64,000 nucleotides of DNA from an uncultured Gammaproteobacteria bacterium (GTDB taxonomy: Bacteria; Pseudomonadota; Gammaproteobacteria; PS1; Pseudothioglobaceae). Both the position numbers and the translations under genes were made by a program. Positions within the stretch are counted from its first letter, which is position 1. The number at the start of each line of letters is the position of its first letter. The notes beneath the pieces were generated by a model that saw only the letters and a program-made list of their open reading frames with translations, made no database searches and was not told the DNA's origin. Location: NCBI GenBank assembly GCA_902513495.1, contig CABXNH010000003.1, forward strand, positions 1 to 64,000, written 5' to 3'. Of this stretch, positions 9,919 through 20,975 are shown piece by piece.

Positions 9919-12080
9919 AACACATCTCCTGAACGGTGCTTCTGGATTCGAGTTCCAAATGCTTGAGAAACTCTGTCAAATATAATTGCTAGAGCCACAA
10001 TCGCAAGCCCATTTAGCATTCCAAGTGAAAGGTACTGATTTTGAACAGCTTGTAAAACCGGTAAACCTAAACCTGTTACTCCAATCATTGCAGCTATAAC
10101 AACCATTGATAGAGCCATCATAATTGTTTGGTTTACACCTGCAAAAATATTTGGAAGTGCAAGCGGTATTTGAACCATAAATAAGCGTTGCCTATAGGTC
10201 GCACCGAATGCGTCTGCTGCTTCCATAGCTTCCTTGTCAACTAAACGAATACCAAGATTTGTTAAACGAACGATGGGCGGCATTGCATAAATACAAACAG
10301 CAATCAAGCCAGGAACCTTACCTATACCTAGCAGCATAACAACGGGTATTAGATAGACAAAAGAAGGGATTGTCTGCATGATGTCAAGAACCGGTGTAAT
10401 CATTGACTGAGCTCTGTCAGACCGTGACATCCATACACCAAGGGGTATGCCAATCGTTAGACATAGCAGAGTGGCAGTCGCTATCATAGTTACAGTTGAA
10501 ATCATAGGAGTCCACATGTCAAGGAATCCAATAGCAAAGAAGCCTAGTATTACTCCCAAAGTCACCTTCAAGCTTCTTGAACCAAGCCATGCTAGAGCAC
10601 CTGCACCTAATAAAAAAACAGGCCAAGGTGTGGCAAGCAATAGCTGTTCAAATTGAGCTAAAAAGTATAATAGTGGGTCAAATATTGTTTCAATAATATT
10701 CCCAAAATCTCTCGTAAAGTCCCTAAAGGCTGAGTCTACACAGAGACGTGAATTCATCATCACATCACGAGGTATTGATATTGCATTATTGACAAATAAA
10801 GAAAAGTCAGATACGTTCATTGCTTCATTTACATTAGCAGATAAAGTCGCAAAGTAATCTGCTTGTGCCAAAGGGTCAACTGATCGCACAGACTCAAATT
10901 GAGTTTCAATATTTTGAGATAAATTACTGATAGTTGCAGACAAAGTTTCTGGATCAGTAGAACGTATAGATTGATATGTCCTATCAAGCCTTTGAACTAC
11001 CTTATCTAGACTCGCGATGACACCAACCTTAATTTCTGCATAATTACCAACCTCATACTGAGCCCCTAACTCGATAACCTTTGCACTGAGCTCATTTGTC
11101 TTATTAACTAGAGGCATTAATATGTTTTCAACTGTACTAACATCGTCCCTTAAAGAAGCTTCTTTGACAGCTCTAGAGAGAGCTTCGGGATCATTTACTA
11201 AAGGCATTAAGTTTGATACAACCTCATAACTATCGGCCATATCTTGTACTTTTGCATGAGTTGTAATACTCAGCTCATCCAAACTGAAAATCATGTCTTT
11301 AGAACCTGAAAAACTCTTATACGTCGAGGCTAAAGAATTTATCTCATCCCTTGTTAGAGAAATTTGCTCAATATGGGACTGAATTTCGATATTCGAATTG
11401 AGATAGTCGACTTGACCCATAAGTCCTTTAATTTTCTCTTGTATCAAGCTCACCTGTGAACTTACATCATTCATAAAAGATGGACTATAGAATTCAGCCT
11501 TATCAGCGTATTGTTGTGCCAATAATTCAACTTTATTAACAAGTTCACTGGAATTTTCGTTACTAACTAGATAGCGTGAGCTTTCCTCTATTTCTTTTAG
11601 AAGAAACTCTAAATCCTTAAAAATTGAAATAACTTCACTAGGTGAATTTATCGAATCGACCCTGTTTGAGAATTCTGAAAGAGAATTATTATAAGACTCA
11701 TATTGAGTGGTTGCGTAGGAGTTGAACTGATCTCCAAGTTCTTGAGTTTTATTTTCTAAAGCTTGGGACAATAATTGAACTTTCTCAAGCAGTTCCGTAG
11801 AAGTATTTACTTCAGTTAAAGGACTTGATTCATTTGAAAAATCCTTTAAGATTTTAGATTTGTCACTAGCTCGACCTGAAAGCTTGGAAAAGTTATCAGT
11901 GATTTTGACTAGCTGAGAATAATCTGTCGCACTTTGAGCTTGTGACGTTAAGTCAGTTGCCCTTTTAATCATTGCTTGAATGAAATTTAGGTCTTTATTG
12001 ACAATTCTTAGCTCACCAATTTCAGCTGCCGTCGGCAGGCAGTCTAAAATGCTTTGTTTAGGTATCGGTCTAACTGCCAT
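9915..12080 (-). CDS. proW: Betaine ABC importer permease ProW with ~460-residue N-terminal extension
   Basis: 721 aa against about 350 for E. coli ProW. From about residue 463 it is an ordinary BPD_transp_1 permease, with membrane helices and the EAA loop EAADAFGATYRQRL that docks ProV. Residues 1-460 are an uninterrupted, polar, mostly helical region with no obvious membrane segments. It contains imperfect repeats of a helix unit: LLEKVQLLSQALENK near 97, LVNKVELLAQQYADK near 180 and LVNKTNELSAKVIELG near 324, plus a duplicated LMPLVN at 291 and 321. The repeats loosely recall phasin-type helices, but no domain can be named. The reading frame is continuous. The extension presumably faces the cytoplasm or forms a coiled coil. 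Confidence 0.88.
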   Translation of the reverse strand: MAVRPIPKQSILDCLPTAAEIGELRIVNKDLNFIQAMIKRATDLTSQAQSATDYSQLVKITDNFSKLSGRASDKSKILKDFSNESSPLTEVNTSTELLEKVQLLSQALENKTQELGDQFNSYATTQYESYNNSLSEFSNRVDSINSPSEVISIFKDLEFLLKEIEESSRYLVSNENSSELVNKVELLAQQYADKAEFYSPSFMNDVSSQVSLIQEKIKGLMGQVDYLNSNIEIQSHIEQISLTRDEINSLASTYKSFSGSKDMIFSLDELSITTHAKVQDMADSYEVVSNLMPLVNDPEALSRAVKEASLRDDVSTVENILMPLVNKTNELSAKVIELGAQYEVGNYAEIKVGVIASLDKVVQRLDRTYQSIRSTDPETLSATISNLSQNIETQFESVRSVDPLAQADYFATLSANVNEAMNVSDFSLFVNNAISIPRDVMMNSRLCVDSAFRDFTRDFGNIIETIFDPLLYFLAQFEQLLLATPWPVFLLGAGALAWLGSRSLKVTLGVILGFFAIGFLDMWTPMISTVTMIATATLLCLTIGIPLGVWMSRSDRAQSMITPVLDIMQTIPSFVYLIPVVMLLGIGKVPGLIAVCIYAMPPIVRLTNLGIRLVDKEAMEAADAFGATYRQRLFMVQIPLALPNIFAGVNQTIMMALSMVVIAAMIGVTGLGLPVLQAVQNQYLSLGMLNGLAIVALAIIFDRVSQAFGTRIQKHRSGDVL

Positions 12081-12090
12081 TTATCACTCC

Positions 12091-12130
12091 AAAAAAAAAT
12101 TGCCCGTAACCACAAAATCTACGGGCAATT
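12091..12130 (-). terminator. Intrinsic terminator/attenuator between proX and proW
   Basis: On the minus strand a 10-bp perfect stem (AATTGCCCGT / ACGGGCAATT) with a 13-nt loop is followed directly by a run of about ten U. It lies 28 bp past proX and 10 bp before proW. It should stop most transcripts after proX, giving excess binding protein over permease and ATPase, or protect the proX mRNA 3' end. Confidence 0.88.
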
Positions 12131-12158
12131 ATCAGTACTTATTTTCTACTTTTCTTTC

Positions 12159-13172
12159 TTATAAAGAAGCTTCAACAGTGGCAGCTATGTCAGCGTCCAC
12201 CCATGGAGTCCATACATCTGCATGGTTCGTAAGGAAATGAGTAGCAGCATCTGCTCCAGTGCCACCAGTTTCACCCATCCAAACAAGCATTGCATTCATA
12301 ATACTACCAGGCCATGTACGCGCTGCAAAGTAATCCATACCTTCGCTTGGTCCGTTATAGAAAAAATTGTCACTCAACAAAGTGTTGACACGTGACTCAG
12401 TCCATCCAGAAACCTGAGGGTCAGCACAACCATCAAAACCAAGGGCAACACAACCATCCCAGTTGTCTTTACCTGCAAATGGTCCTAAGTCAATAGACCT
12501 GAGGTCATATTTACCAACCAATGCTGTCGGGTTCCAGTAGTAACCAAACCAGTTTTCACCTTGCTCAGAAGCTTTCGCAATAGAACCATCAAGACCAGCT
12601 GCAGAACCAGGGTCACCTAGTACCCATCCTTTATCTTCCATTTTATGAGCTCTGAAAAGACTTTGGCTTGCTAACTGACAACCCCAACCAGCAGGACAAC
12701 CCATAAAGAAACCTTTAGAAGGGTCTTCTTTGCTAGGGAATAAATCAGGTCGAGCTATAACATCTTCGACAGTAACTAGTTCCGGATGTGCATCTTGTGT
12801 GTAAGGTGTAATCCACCAACCTTCGCCTAGGCCGCTCATAGGTGCAGCATTACCAATATGTATTCTACCTGCTCCAACTGCGCTATCGACTAGTATAGCC
12901 ATTGCATTAGCCCATATTTCTGGAGCCACATCTGGCTCTCCTGTTGCATCCATTGATGCCCAAGTCGTCATTGTAGCTCCAACTACTAGTTCGACCTCAC
13001 ATCCCATTGCTTCTAACATCGCTTTATCAACATGAGCCATCAAAGAGGCTGAAGGCCAGTTCATATCTGCAATCGTTATTTTTCCACAAGCAGCATTTGA
13101 AGCTGTACTAAACATTAATAGAAATGCTCCAGCAATAGCACCAAATAGCTTAGTGATAAATTTAATATTCAT
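12159..13172 (-). CDS. proX: Glycine betaine-type periplasmic substrate-binding protein ProX
   Basis: 337 aa with a clear signal peptide (hydrophobic core GAIAGAFLLMFS, cleavage after SNA) and an OpuAC domain. The mature part begins CGKITIADMNWPSA and is rich in tryptophans, as expected for an aromatic cage around a quaternary ammonium ligand. It delivers betaine or a related compatible solute to ProW/ProV. First gene of the proXWV unit; a good Shine-Dalgarno (AGGAG) precedes the ATG. Ligand (glycine betaine, proline betaine, DMSP or similar) cannot be read from sequence. Confidence 0.9.
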   Translation of the reverse strand: MNIKFITKLFGAIAGAFLLMFSTASNAACGKITIADMNWPSASLMAHVDKAMLEAMGCEVELVVGATMTTWASMDATGEPDVAPEIWANAMAILVDSAVGAGRIHIGNAAPMSGLGEGWWITPYTQDAHPELVTVEDVIARPDLFPSKEDPSKGFFMGCPAGWGCQLASQSLFRAHKMEDKGWVLGDPGSAAGLDGSIAKASEQGENWFGYYWNPTALVGKYDLRSIDLGPFAGKDNWDGCVALGFDGCADPQVSGWTESRVNTLLSDNFFYNGPSEGMDYFAARTWPGSIMNAMLVWMGETGGTGADAATHFLTNHADVWTPWVDADIAATVEASL

Positions 13173-13236
13173 AATATCTTTCTCCTAAAGGATTATTTAT
13201 AAAAGTAGAGAGTGAAGAATTTCATACTCCTAGATG

Positions 13237-13242
13237 ATTATA
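13237..13242 (-). promoter_or_regulatory. Candidate -10 box for proX
   Basis: On the minus strand GCTATAAT lies about 65 bp upstream of the proX start in the AT-rich gyrA/proX spacer. No convincing -35 is visible, so an activator may be needed. The rest of the 224-bp spacer shows only long A/T runs and a weak stem after gyrA. Confidence 0.4.
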
Positions 13243-13396
13243 GCAATAGAAAAGGAATTTTTTTATTTTTTTTAAAAAAAAGATACGTGCCTTGCAAGAG
13301 TATTTCTATAACTACGTAAAAAAGGCTTTAAAGCTCTATTCTTATAATGAATACTATTTAAATTAAGTTAGTATATTTATAACTATACAATTTAAT

Positions 13397-15988
13397 TTAA
13401 TCTTCAGAATTCTTGACAACCTCTTCACTTTCATCTTCATCGTCCTCGGTTTCTGCAATTTTAGCTACCGAAACGAGCGCTTCATCATCGGCAATGTTGA
13501 TCAAGGTAACACCTTGAGTATTTCGGCCAATGATTGATACATCCAGCGCTCTAGCTCTCACGAGTGTCCCTTTATCTGAAATTAGCATCATTTCATCTTC
13601 ATCAGTAACCTGAATGGCGCCAACAACTTGTCCATTTCTTTCTGATGTTTTAATTGAAATAACGCCCGAACCGCCCCTAGCCTGTGCGCGATATTCATCC
13701 AACTGAGTCCTCTTGCCATACCCTTTTTCAGTTGCAGTGAGGATTGGATCATCTGACTCAGCAACAATTAGAGAGACAACTTTGTCTTTGTCAGCTAGTC
13801 TTATTCCCCTAACACCGATTGCAGTTCTTCCTACAGAGCGAACATCAGACTCTCTGAATCGAATCGATTTACCGGCTGATGAGAATAGAAGGATGTCATG
13901 CTCTCCGGCAGTAATTTCAACGCCTACTAACTTATCATCATCCCTTAATTCAATTGCAATAATGCCACCCTTTCTTGGTCTTGAGAAATTTTTAAGTGAA
14001 GTTTTTTTACAGGTACCAGAGCTCGTCACCATAAACACATATTGATCATCAGTAAACTCTTTGACTGGCAGGATTGCGTTGATTGATTCATCCTTTTCTA
14101 GTGGTAAAAGATTAATGATTGGCTTTCCTCTTGAAATTCTTGAAGCCATAGGTAACTCGTAGACTTTAAGCCAATGGACCTTGCCAGTAGAAGAAAAACA
14201 AAGAACAGTATCATGAGAATTAGCAACAAATAATTGATCAACAAAATCCTCATCCTTCATCTTGGTAGCTGCCTTACCCTTTCCACCTCTTCTTTGTGCA
14301 TGGTAATCACTGAGTGACTGGGCTTTTACATAGCCGCCATGAGATAGAGTGACCACCCTATCCTCTTGTGCAATCAAATCTTCTAGAGTAAGATCAATCT
14401 TGTTCTCTATAATCTCAGTCATTCTAGCGTTACCAAAATTATCACGAATTTCAACAATTTCATCCCTAATGACTTGCATCAAAAGGTCCGGAGTTTGAAG
14501 AATGTCTAATAGATTTTTGATTTGCTCTAATAGTTCATTGAATTCGTTAAAAATTTTGTCTTTTTCAAGACCAGTTAATCGGTGAAGTTTTAAATCAAGA
14601 ATAGCTTGTGCTTGTTTCTCTGATAATTGATAATCACCATTTTTTTGAAGACCTAAAGAAGAATCAAGATCTTGAGGCTTAAACTGCGCCATATCTCTAT
14701 CACCAATAAGCTCTTGGATTACAGAGCCTTGCCAAGTTCTGGCAACCAGCCCCTCTTTTGCTTCACTCGGATTTGGTGCAGCTTTGATGAGTTCAATAAT
14801 TTTATCAATATTGAAAAGTGCTACCGACAAACCTTCCAATAGATGTGCTCGATCTTTGGCCTTGTTGAGTTCAAAAATTGAGCGCCTTGTGACAACCTCT
14901 CTTCTGTGCGCAATAAAAGCATTAAGAACTGACTTTAGGTTCATTAATTTTGGCATACCATGATCAATTGCAACCATATTGATACCAAAAACAGTTTGCA
15001 TTTCTGTCAGCTTATACAAGTTATTGAGCATGACCTCAGGAACTTCACCTCGACGAAGCTCAATCACCATTCTCATACCATCTTTATCAGATTCATCTCT
15101 AAGCCCAGTAATTCCATCAATCTTCTTATCTTTAACGAGTTCTGCAATTTTGCCAATAAGCCTTGCTTTATTGACCTGATAAGGAAGTTCGGTGACAACA
15201 ATACTGAGTTTGTCCTCGCCTTCAACATGAGACCTTGAACGTAAGTAAATCTTTCCTTTACCAGTCTCATAGGCTTCACGTATTCCACTTGCACCATTAA
15301 TGATCCCAGCAGTCGGAAAATCTGGACCTGGAAGAACCTCTAGTAATTCATCAACAGATATATCTTCGTTATCAATAACTCTTAGACATGCTTCGGAAAC
15401 CTCTGATAAGTTATGAGTAGGAATATTTGTAGCCATGCCAACAGCAATACCTGATGAGCCGTTAATTAATAAATTTGGAACGCGAGTTGGAAGTACTCCG
15501 GGCTCACTTTCAGAGCCATCATAATTATCAATAAAATCAACGGTCTCTTTATCTAAGTCGCGTAGAAGCTCATGTGAGAGCTTAGTCATCCTTATTTCAG
15601 TATATCTCATTGCGGCAGCGCGATCACCATCTACCGAACCAAAGTTACCTTGGCCATCAACAAGTATATTTCTCATTGCGAATGGCTGAGCCATCCTTAC
15701 AATCGTATCGTAAACTGCAGTGTCTCCATGGGGGTGATATTTACCAATCACATCACCAACAATTCGAGCAGATTTTTTATAGGACTTATTGTAATCATTT
15801 CCAAGAACATCCATAGCATACAAAACACGTCGATGAACTGGCTTTAAACCATCTCTAACATCTGGCAGAGCCCTTCCAACAATAACACTCATTGCGTACT
15901 CTAAGTACGAGTCACGCATTTCATCTTCTATTGATATAATCGGGAATTTTTGCTCAAGAATTTCTTTAGAATCGATATCGTCAGACAT
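13397..15988 (-). CDS. gyrA: DNA gyrase subunit A
   Basis: 863 aa. The breakage-reunion domain has the catalytic tyrosine in [10 protein letters not shown] and the quinolone-region [10 protein letters not shown]. The C-terminal beta-pinwheel contains the GyrA-box QRRGGKGK, which distinguishes gyrase from ParC and permits DNA wrapping, and the protein ends in an acidic tail ([11 protein letters not shown]). It introduces negative supercoils with GyrB. Monocistronic-looking; its promoter lies in 15989-16094. The paralogue parC lies about 2 kb further on, on the same strand. Confidence 0.98.
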   Translation of the reverse strand: MSDDIDSKEILEQKFPIISIEDEMRDSYLEYAMSVIVGRALPDVRDGLKPVHRRVLYAMDVLGNDYNKSYKKSARIVGDVIGKYHPHGDTAVYDTIVRMAQPFAMRNILVDGQGNFGSVDGDRAAAMRYTEIRMTKLSHELLRDLDKETVDFIDNYDGSESEPGVLPTRVPNLLINGSSGIAVGMATNIPTHNLSEVSEACLRVIDNEDISVDELLEVLPGPDFPTAGIINGASGIREAYETGKGKIYLRSRSHVEGEDKLSIVVTELPYQVNKARLIGKIAELVKDKKIDGITGLRDESDKDGMRMVIELRRGEVPEVMLNNLYKLTEMQTVFGINMVAIDHGMPKLMNLKSVLNAFIAHRREVVTRRSIFELNKAKDRAHLLEGLSVALFNIDKIIELIKAAPNPSEAKEGLVARTWQGSVIQELIGDRDMAQFKPQDLDSSLGLQKNGDYQLSEKQAQAILDLKLHRLTGLEKDKIFNEFNELLEQIKNLLDILQTPDLLMQVIRDEIVEIRDNFGNARMTEIIENKIDLTLEDLIAQEDRVVTLSHGGYVKAQSLSDYHAQRRGGKGKAATKMKDEDFVDQLFVANSHDTVLCFSSTGKVHWLKVYELPMASRISRGKPIINLLPLEKDESINAILPVKEFTDDQYVFMVTSSGTCKKTSLKNFSRPRKGGIIAIELRDDDKLVGVEITAGEHDILLFSSAGKSIRFRESDVRSVGRTAIGVRGIRLADKDKVVSLIVAESDDPILTATEKGYGKRTQLDEYRAQARGGSGVISIKTSERNGQVVGAIQVTDEDEMMLISDKGTLVRARALDVSIIGRNTQGVTLINIADDEALVSVAKIAETEDDEDESEEVVKNSED

Positions 15989-16094
15989 AGAATAAACCTA
16001 TATAAATAAGTAGATTTAATTGTACCCTAGATGACGTAAAAACACACCAATAAATTGGCTATTTTTAATAGAAAAAATTGTTTGAAAAGAATAA

Positions 16095-17153
16095 CTAAGA
16101 GTTGCGCTTATTTACTGATTTTGCTAGATCTCTTAAAAGGTTCTCTGTATCGCTCCAACCAATGCAGCTATCAGTAATACTTACGCCATATTCCAGAGAA
16201 GATAGAGGCCCAACCTTCTGATTTCCCTCATTAATATGGGACTCAATCATAACTCCAAAGACAGATTCAGAGCCGTTTTCAATTTGAGAAGCGATATTAG
16301 TGCCGACCTTCAATTGGTTCTTAAACTGCTTTTCAGAATTAGCATGGGAGAAGTCTACCATCACCTTAGATACTAGCCCTTTACTTCTTAGTTTTTCACA
16401 GGTGCTTTCAACATGCTCTTTTGAATAATTAGGTCCATCTTTTCCACCTCTTAAAATAATATGAGCAGTGTCATTACCTAATGATGTAAAGTGACTAATA
16501 CCGCCATCTTTATTGACTGATAAAAGATGGTGAGGACTGTTGGCCGATTGAATGGCATCAATAGCAATATTAAGAGAGCCTCCGGTACCATTTTTAAAGC
16601 CCACAGGACAAGACAATGCTGAGGCAAGTTCTCTATGTGACTGACTTTCAGTCGTTCTAGCACCAATAGCACCCCAAGAGATTAAATCTGAAAGGTACTG
16701 AGGCGTCAATACATCCAAATATTCAACACCAACCGGCAGATTAATCTCACCCAAATCAACTAGTAGCTTTCTAGCAGTTTCAAGACCTTTATCAATGTCA
16801 AAACTTTCATCAAGATAAGGATCATTAATCAACCCCTTCCAGCCAACTGTTGTTCTTGGTTTTTCAAAATAAACTCGCATGACGATGAATAAATCCTCAG
16901 ATAACTCTTCTTTCAGCTTTAAAAGATTGCGAGCATATTCCATTGCAGCCTTGGTATCGTGAATTGAGCACGGCCCTACGAGAACCATAAGGCGATTATC
17001 GTTTCCATAAAGTATATTTTTAATGGTGTTTCTTGCGCTTACAACACCCGATGCAGCTTTCTCAGATATTGGAAGCTTTTCAATAAGGGTATTAGGAGAC
17101 ACCATAGGTGCACTTGAAATAATTCTTACATTGTCTGTATTATGAAGCATCAC
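16095..17153 (-). CDS. aroG: 3-deoxy-7-phosphoheptulonate (DAHP) synthase, class I
   Basis: 352 aa, AroF/AroG/AroH family. Conserved VLVGPCSIHD, RVYFEKPRTTVGWKG, GARTTESQSHRELASALSCPVGFKNGT (shown as the family core) and DFSHANSEKQ. First step of the shikimate pathway (PEP plus erythrose 4-phosphate). It abuts folE2 without spacing on the same strand, linking aromatic and pterin/folate precursor supply. Which feedback amino acid controls it cannot be judged, so the symbol is for the family. Confidence 0.93.
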   Translation of the reverse strand: MMLHNTDNVRIISSAPMVSPNTLIEKLPISEKAASGVVSARNTIKNILYGNDNRLMVLVGPCSIHDTKAAMEYARNLLKLKEELSEDLFIVMRVYFEKPRTTVGWKGLINDPYLDESFDIDKGLETARKLLVDLGEINLPVGVEYLDVLTPQYLSDLISWGAIGARTTESQSHRELASALSCPVGFKNGTGGSLNIAIDAIQSANSPHHLLSVNKDGGISHFTSLGNDTAHIILRGGKDGPNYSKEHVESTCEKLRSKGLVSKVMVDFSHANSEKQFKNQLKVGTNIASQIENGSESVFGVMIESHINEGNQKVGPLSSLEYGVSITDSCIGWSDTENLLRDLAKSVNKRNS

Positions 17154-17945
17154 TTATTTTTGGTTTGTTATTAATGCATACGCTGAATGATTATGAATGG
17201 ATTCAAAATTTTCAGACTCTAGGCAATAATAGTTAACTTTCTGATTAGAATTTAAATCTACAGCAATATCTCTTACTATATCTTCTACAAATGCTGGATT
17301 TTCGTACGCTCTTTCAGTGACAACTTTTTCATCATCGCGCTTTAAAATAGCATAGAGCTCACTAGAAGCTTTCTGTTCAGCCAGATCTATTAAATCCTCT
17401 AAATAAATAGTTTCGCCCTCAGTAGCTTTTGCTTCAATCGTAATATGAGATCTTTGGTTGTGTGCCCCATATTTGGAAATACTCTTAGAACAAGGACATA
17501 AGCTGGTCACTGGAACAACAACTTTAAGTATAAGTCCTGTCTGACCATTAACAACACTTCCAGTCAATGTTACCTGATAATCGAGCAGGCTTTGAACACC
17601 AGAAGATGGTGCTTTTTTGTTTCGAAAGAAGGGAAAATCTACAATAACACGCGCATCAGTAGAATCGAGTTTATCAGCGACCGTTTGAACAAGGTCCATA
17701 AAACTCTCAACACCAAAACTACACTCTCCGTCGTTTAAGATTTCAATAAAACGCGACATATGCGTTCCCTTAACATTTTCGGGAAGCCTAACTGTCATAG
17801 TAAAATTTGCAACAGAAGGATGAGATTCATTGTCTCGGTTCACAAAATTGATTGGGTGCAAAATATCCTTTATTCCAACTTGGTTAATAACAATATTTCG
17901 GATATCTTTTGTATTTTGAGTATCAGGAAGCAATGTATTTTTCAT
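17154..17945 (-). CDS. folE2: GTP cyclohydrolase FolE2 (type IB)
   Basis: 263 aa, COG1469 family. The metal/catalytic cysteine lies in SLCPCSKSISKYGAHNQRS, the family signature, and ECSFGVESFMDL is also typical. It converts GTP to dihydroneopterin triphosphate, the first step to folate (and queuosine). FolE2 tolerates metals other than zinc, a common choice in zinc-poor seawater lineages. It is directly upstream of and abutting the DAHP synthase gene and has a long AT-rich leader. No Zur-like palindrome was noticed. Confidence 0.95.
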   Translation of the reverse strand: MKNTLLPDTQNTKDIRNIVINQVGIKDILHPINFVNRDNESHPSVANFTMTVRLPENVKGTHMSRFIEILNDGECSFGVESFMDLVQTVADKLDSTDARVIVDFPFFRNKKAPSSGVQSLLDYQVTLTGSVVNGQTGLILKVVVPVTSLCPCSKSISKYGAHNQRSHITIEAKATEGETIYLEDLIDLAEQKASSELYAILKRDDEKVVTERAYENPAFVEDIVRDIAVDLNSNQKVNYYCLESENFESIHNHSAYALITNQK

Positions 17946-18049
17946 AATTTAAAAAATAGAATATAAATTAGTTTTAAAGACTTCTAAAATGAACATTAGA
18001 ACAGAAAAATTTTCTTGAGAAAGGCCCTAAATATTTGAAGGAGCAATGT

Positions 18050-18105
18050 CTAAGACAATTTTTAGTTCAAACATATTCGGAAAAATTGTTAAAAACGGCA
18101 TTATA
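18050..18105 (-). promoter_or_regulatory. folE2 upstream region: -10 box and leader hairpin
   Basis: On the minus strand TATAAT at 18105-18100 is followed by an inverted repeat ACAATTTTT / AAAAATTGT (18089-18081 with 18063-18055). This implies a 5' leader of about 150 nt before folE2. No good -35 and no recognised riboswitch; the stem is AU-rich, so it may be fortuitous. Confidence 0.3.
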
Positions 18106-18189
18106 CCTGCATAAATCTTACTATACCACCTACAATTATTGTGAGAATTAGCTTAATAAAATAAGAAAATGAGAGTACTTTGATTTGGC

Positions 18190-20433
18190 TTAGTCTATTA
18201 CGTCAACTCCGAGCGCTTTTCCATGAACCCCAGGAATCGTCAACCCTTTCCTTGCACGATGACTCGTAAAATTAACCAAGTCTTCAAAAGAGTAATGTTT
18301 GTGTTTCTTTCCATTTCCGTACTCTACTCTTAGTTTTTGATTATCTTTGATGGTGCAGATTCCAATTAGAAACTCTTCTCGAGCAATGAAGTCGTCCGTT
18401 TTAATCTGGATAAGTTTATTGCCCTTTCCTTTAGAGAGTTGTGGAAGTTCGGACACTGGAAAAATTAGCAATCTTGCCCTGTTGGTAATGACTGCCACAA
18501 AGTCAGTCTCAAGATTCTGAACTTTTGTAAGTCTCATTGTTTTTGCCTGTTTAGAGAGGGTTATTGCATGTTTTCCAGATTTGGTCTTAGACTGTAAATT
18601 ACCAAGAGTCGATATGAATCCATATCCTGCATCAGATGAGAGAATAACTAACTGCTCATCATCTCCCATAACAACGTCAATAAACTCAGCTCCGATTGGA
18701 GGTGTTAATCTTCCAGTTAGCGGTTCGCCCTGACCTCTAGCACTTGGAAGAGAGTTAGCCAACAGAGTGTAAGACCTACCTGAAGAGTCTATAAAGAAGG
18801 CCATTTTATTACTTCTGCCTTTCGCATCTTTTAAGAATGCATCACCAGACTTATAGTTTAATGCCGAAGAATCAATCTCATGGCCCTTAGCAGCCTTAAC
18901 CCATCCCTTTTCACTAAGAACAACAGTAACATTCTCAGCAGGCATCATATCTTGATCACTGAACGCCTGTGCAGACAATACATCTGAAATAATTTGACAA
19001 CGCCTCTTGTCACCAAACTCTTCAAGAATGACTCGTAACTCTTTTTTTATATATGTTTTTAATCTTGTTTCACTTGAAAGAAGAAGTTCAATCGATTTAC
19101 GCTCCTCTTCAAGCTCCTCTGCCTCACTCTTTATTTTTACCTCTTCAAGCTTAGCTAGATGGCGTAACTTTAATTCTAAAATTGCCTCTGCCTGAATTTC
19201 ACTAATTTTAAATTTTTCAATTAAAACAGGTTTTGGTTTTTCTTCACTCCTAATAATCGCAATGACCTCATCGATATTTAGATAAGCAACTAACAACCCT
19301 TCTAAGATATGAAGTCGATCTAAAATTTTGTTTAGTCTGGAATTAAGCCTATTAACGACGACCTGCATCCTGAATTGAAGCCACTCCTTAAGAAGAGGAA
19401 TCAGGGGTTTAACTTGAGGCTTTCCATCTAAACCAATGACGTTCATGTTGACCCGGTAATTTTTCTCTAGGTCTGTAGTAGCAAAAAGATGGAGCATTAA
19501 TTGGTCACAATCAACCCTATTCGATCTTGGAACTATAACTATACGCGTTGGATTTTCATGGTCTGACTCGTCCCTTAGGTCGTCTACCAGAGGGAGTTTT
19601 TTATTTCTCATCTGAGTAGCTATTTGAGCAATTACTTTTGCGCCTGAGGTTTGATAGGGTAAGGCTTCAATTACTATCTCGCCATCCTCTTTGACATAGC
19701 TTGCTCTCATTTTGACTGAACCATGGCCCGTCTCATACATTTGATAGAGCTCTTCTTTCGAGCTTACTATAAAAGCATTTGTTGGGTAGTCTGGCGCTGG
19801 AAGAATTTTTAATAAAGCCTCTAAATCAGTTGAAGGCTTTTCTAGAAGCTGAATACAGGCACTTATTACCTCTATTAGGTTGTGTGGAGGCATATCAGTG
19901 GCCATACCAACAGCAATTCCAGAAGTGCCATTGAGCAATAAATTTGGAACTTGAGCGGGCAATTGTTGAGGCTCTTTGATTGTGCCATCAAAATTATCCG
20001 TCCAACTAACAGTGCCTTGATTGATTTCACTCAGAAGCAAGTCTGCATACGGTGATAACTTTGATTCAGTGTAGCGCATCGCTGCAAAAGATTTAGGGTC
20101 ATCTGGAGCTCCCCAGTTACCTTGCCCATCAATAAATGGATAACGGTAAGAAAATGGTTGTGCCATGAGAACCATTGCCTCATAACAAGCACTATCGCCA
20201 TGTGGATGGAATTTACCTAAAACATCACCAACCGTTCTAGCAGATTTTTTGAACTTGGCAGTTGACTTAAGGCCGAGTTCGCTCATCGCATAGATGATTC
20301 TTCTTTGAACCGGTTTTAGACCATCACCAACAAAGGGGAGAGCACGGTCAAGAATGACATACATTGAGTAATCAAGGTAAGCGCGCTCACTGTATTCCCC
20401 AACGCTTTGTTGCTCAATGCCGTTTTGGCTCAT
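18190..20433 (-). CDS. parC: DNA topoisomerase IV subunit A
   Basis: 747 aa. Catalytic tyrosine in [10 protein letters not shown], quinolone region [11 protein letters not shown]. The C-terminal domain lacks the QRRGGKG box seen in the GyrA of this window and is shorter, as expected for ParC. Decatenates replicated chromosomes with ParE, which is not in the window. Length matches E. coli ParC (752). The hinT gene follows about 100 bp upstream on the same strand. Confidence 0.97.
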   Translation of the reverse strand: MSQNGIEQQSVGEYSERAYLDYSMYVILDRALPFVGDGLKPVQRRIIYAMSELGLKSTAKFKKSARTVGDVLGKFHPHGDSACYEAMVLMAQPFSYRYPFIDGQGNWGAPDDPKSFAAMRYTESKLSPYADLLLSEINQGTVSWTDNFDGTIKEPQQLPAQVPNLLLNGTSGIAVGMATDMPPHNLIEVISACIQLLEKPSTDLEALLKILPAPDYPTNAFIVSSKEELYQMYETGHGSVKMRASYVKEDGEIVIEALPYQTSGAKVIAQIATQMRNKKLPLVDDLRDESDHENPTRIVIVPRSNRVDCDQLMLHLFATTDLEKNYRVNMNVIGLDGKPQVKPLIPLLKEWLQFRMQVVVNRLNSRLNKILDRLHILEGLLVAYLNIDEVIAIIRSEEKPKPVLIEKFKISEIQAEAILELKLRHLAKLEEVKIKSEAEELEEERKSIELLLSSETRLKTYIKKELRVILEEFGDKRRCQIISDVLSAQAFSDQDMMPAENVTVVLSEKGWVKAAKGHEIDSSALNYKSGDAFLKDAKGRSNKMAFFIDSSGRSYTLLANSLPSARGQGEPLTGRLTPPIGAEFIDVVMGDDEQLVILSSDAGYGFISTLGNLQSKTKSGKHAITLSKQAKTMRLTKVQNLETDFVAVITNRARLLIFPVSELPQLSKGKGNKLIQIKTDDFIAREEFLIGICTIKDNQKLRVEYGNGKKHKHYSFEDLVNFTSHRARKGLTIPGVHGKALGVDVID

Positions 20434-20541
20434 TATTTCCCTAAAAAAATAAAATCAGAATTCAAAAAAATATTTGAATGGTTGATATTTTAATTCAACT
20501 CATCATCCAGTAATCATTAATTCATGGCTTCTATGAACAAA

Positions 20542-20880
20542 TTATCCAGGGGGCCAAGTCATTTGGCGACCAGCTAAACAATGCAGGTGAATATGCGATA
20601 CCGTTTGTCCACCATCACTATTACAATTCATAACTAATCTGTAGCCATTTTCTGAGAATTTATGCTCTTTAGCGATATTTGACGCAGTGATACTTAGTCT
20701 CCCCATTAAGGCCTCATCAGTTGTATCGTTAGCAGTAGAAATATGTTCTTTGGGTATTACTAAAAAATGCTCAGGGGCCTGAGCATTGACATCTTTAAAG
20801 GCCAAAACACTGTCATCTTCATAGAGTATTTCAGCAGGAATACTTCCTTTGATGATTGAGCAAAAAATACAATTTTCCAT
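20542..20880 (-). CDS. hinT: HIT-family purine nucleoside phosphoramidase (HinT-like)
   Basis: 112 aa. N-terminal CIFCSIIKGSIPAEI and the histidine triad HIHLHCLAGRQM identify the HINT branch. It hydrolyses nucleoside phosphoramidates such as aminoacyl-AMP adducts in the cytosol. The C-terminus MTWPPG is the usual Trp-Pro-Pro-Gly end. Possibly monocistronic; its promoter is in the spacer 20881-21101. Confidence 0.94.
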   Translation of the reverse strand: MENCIFCSIIKGSIPAEILYEDDSVLAFKDVNAQAPEHFLVIPKEHISTANDTTDEALMGRLSITASNIAKEHKFSENGYRLVMNCNSDGGQTVSHIHLHCLAGRQMTWPPG

Positions 20881-20975
20881 AATCTGATTTTATATCTTTC
20901 AAAAAAATAATATGAACCAATTCTATCAAAACTGATAATTAATCAAAATTTTAACTCAGGAAATATTAATATTCT

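Noticed and set aside
13713-14045. 110-aa ORF antisense to gyrA (and many similar long antisense ORFs, e.g. 14960-15238, 47228-47551)
   Set aside because: Shadows of strongly conserved genes on the other strand, with low-complexity composition and no ribosome sites.
17946-18189. Zur box or known riboswitch upstream of folE2
   Set aside because: No matching palindrome or aptamer core was found; only an AU-rich hairpin and a -10 box are listed.
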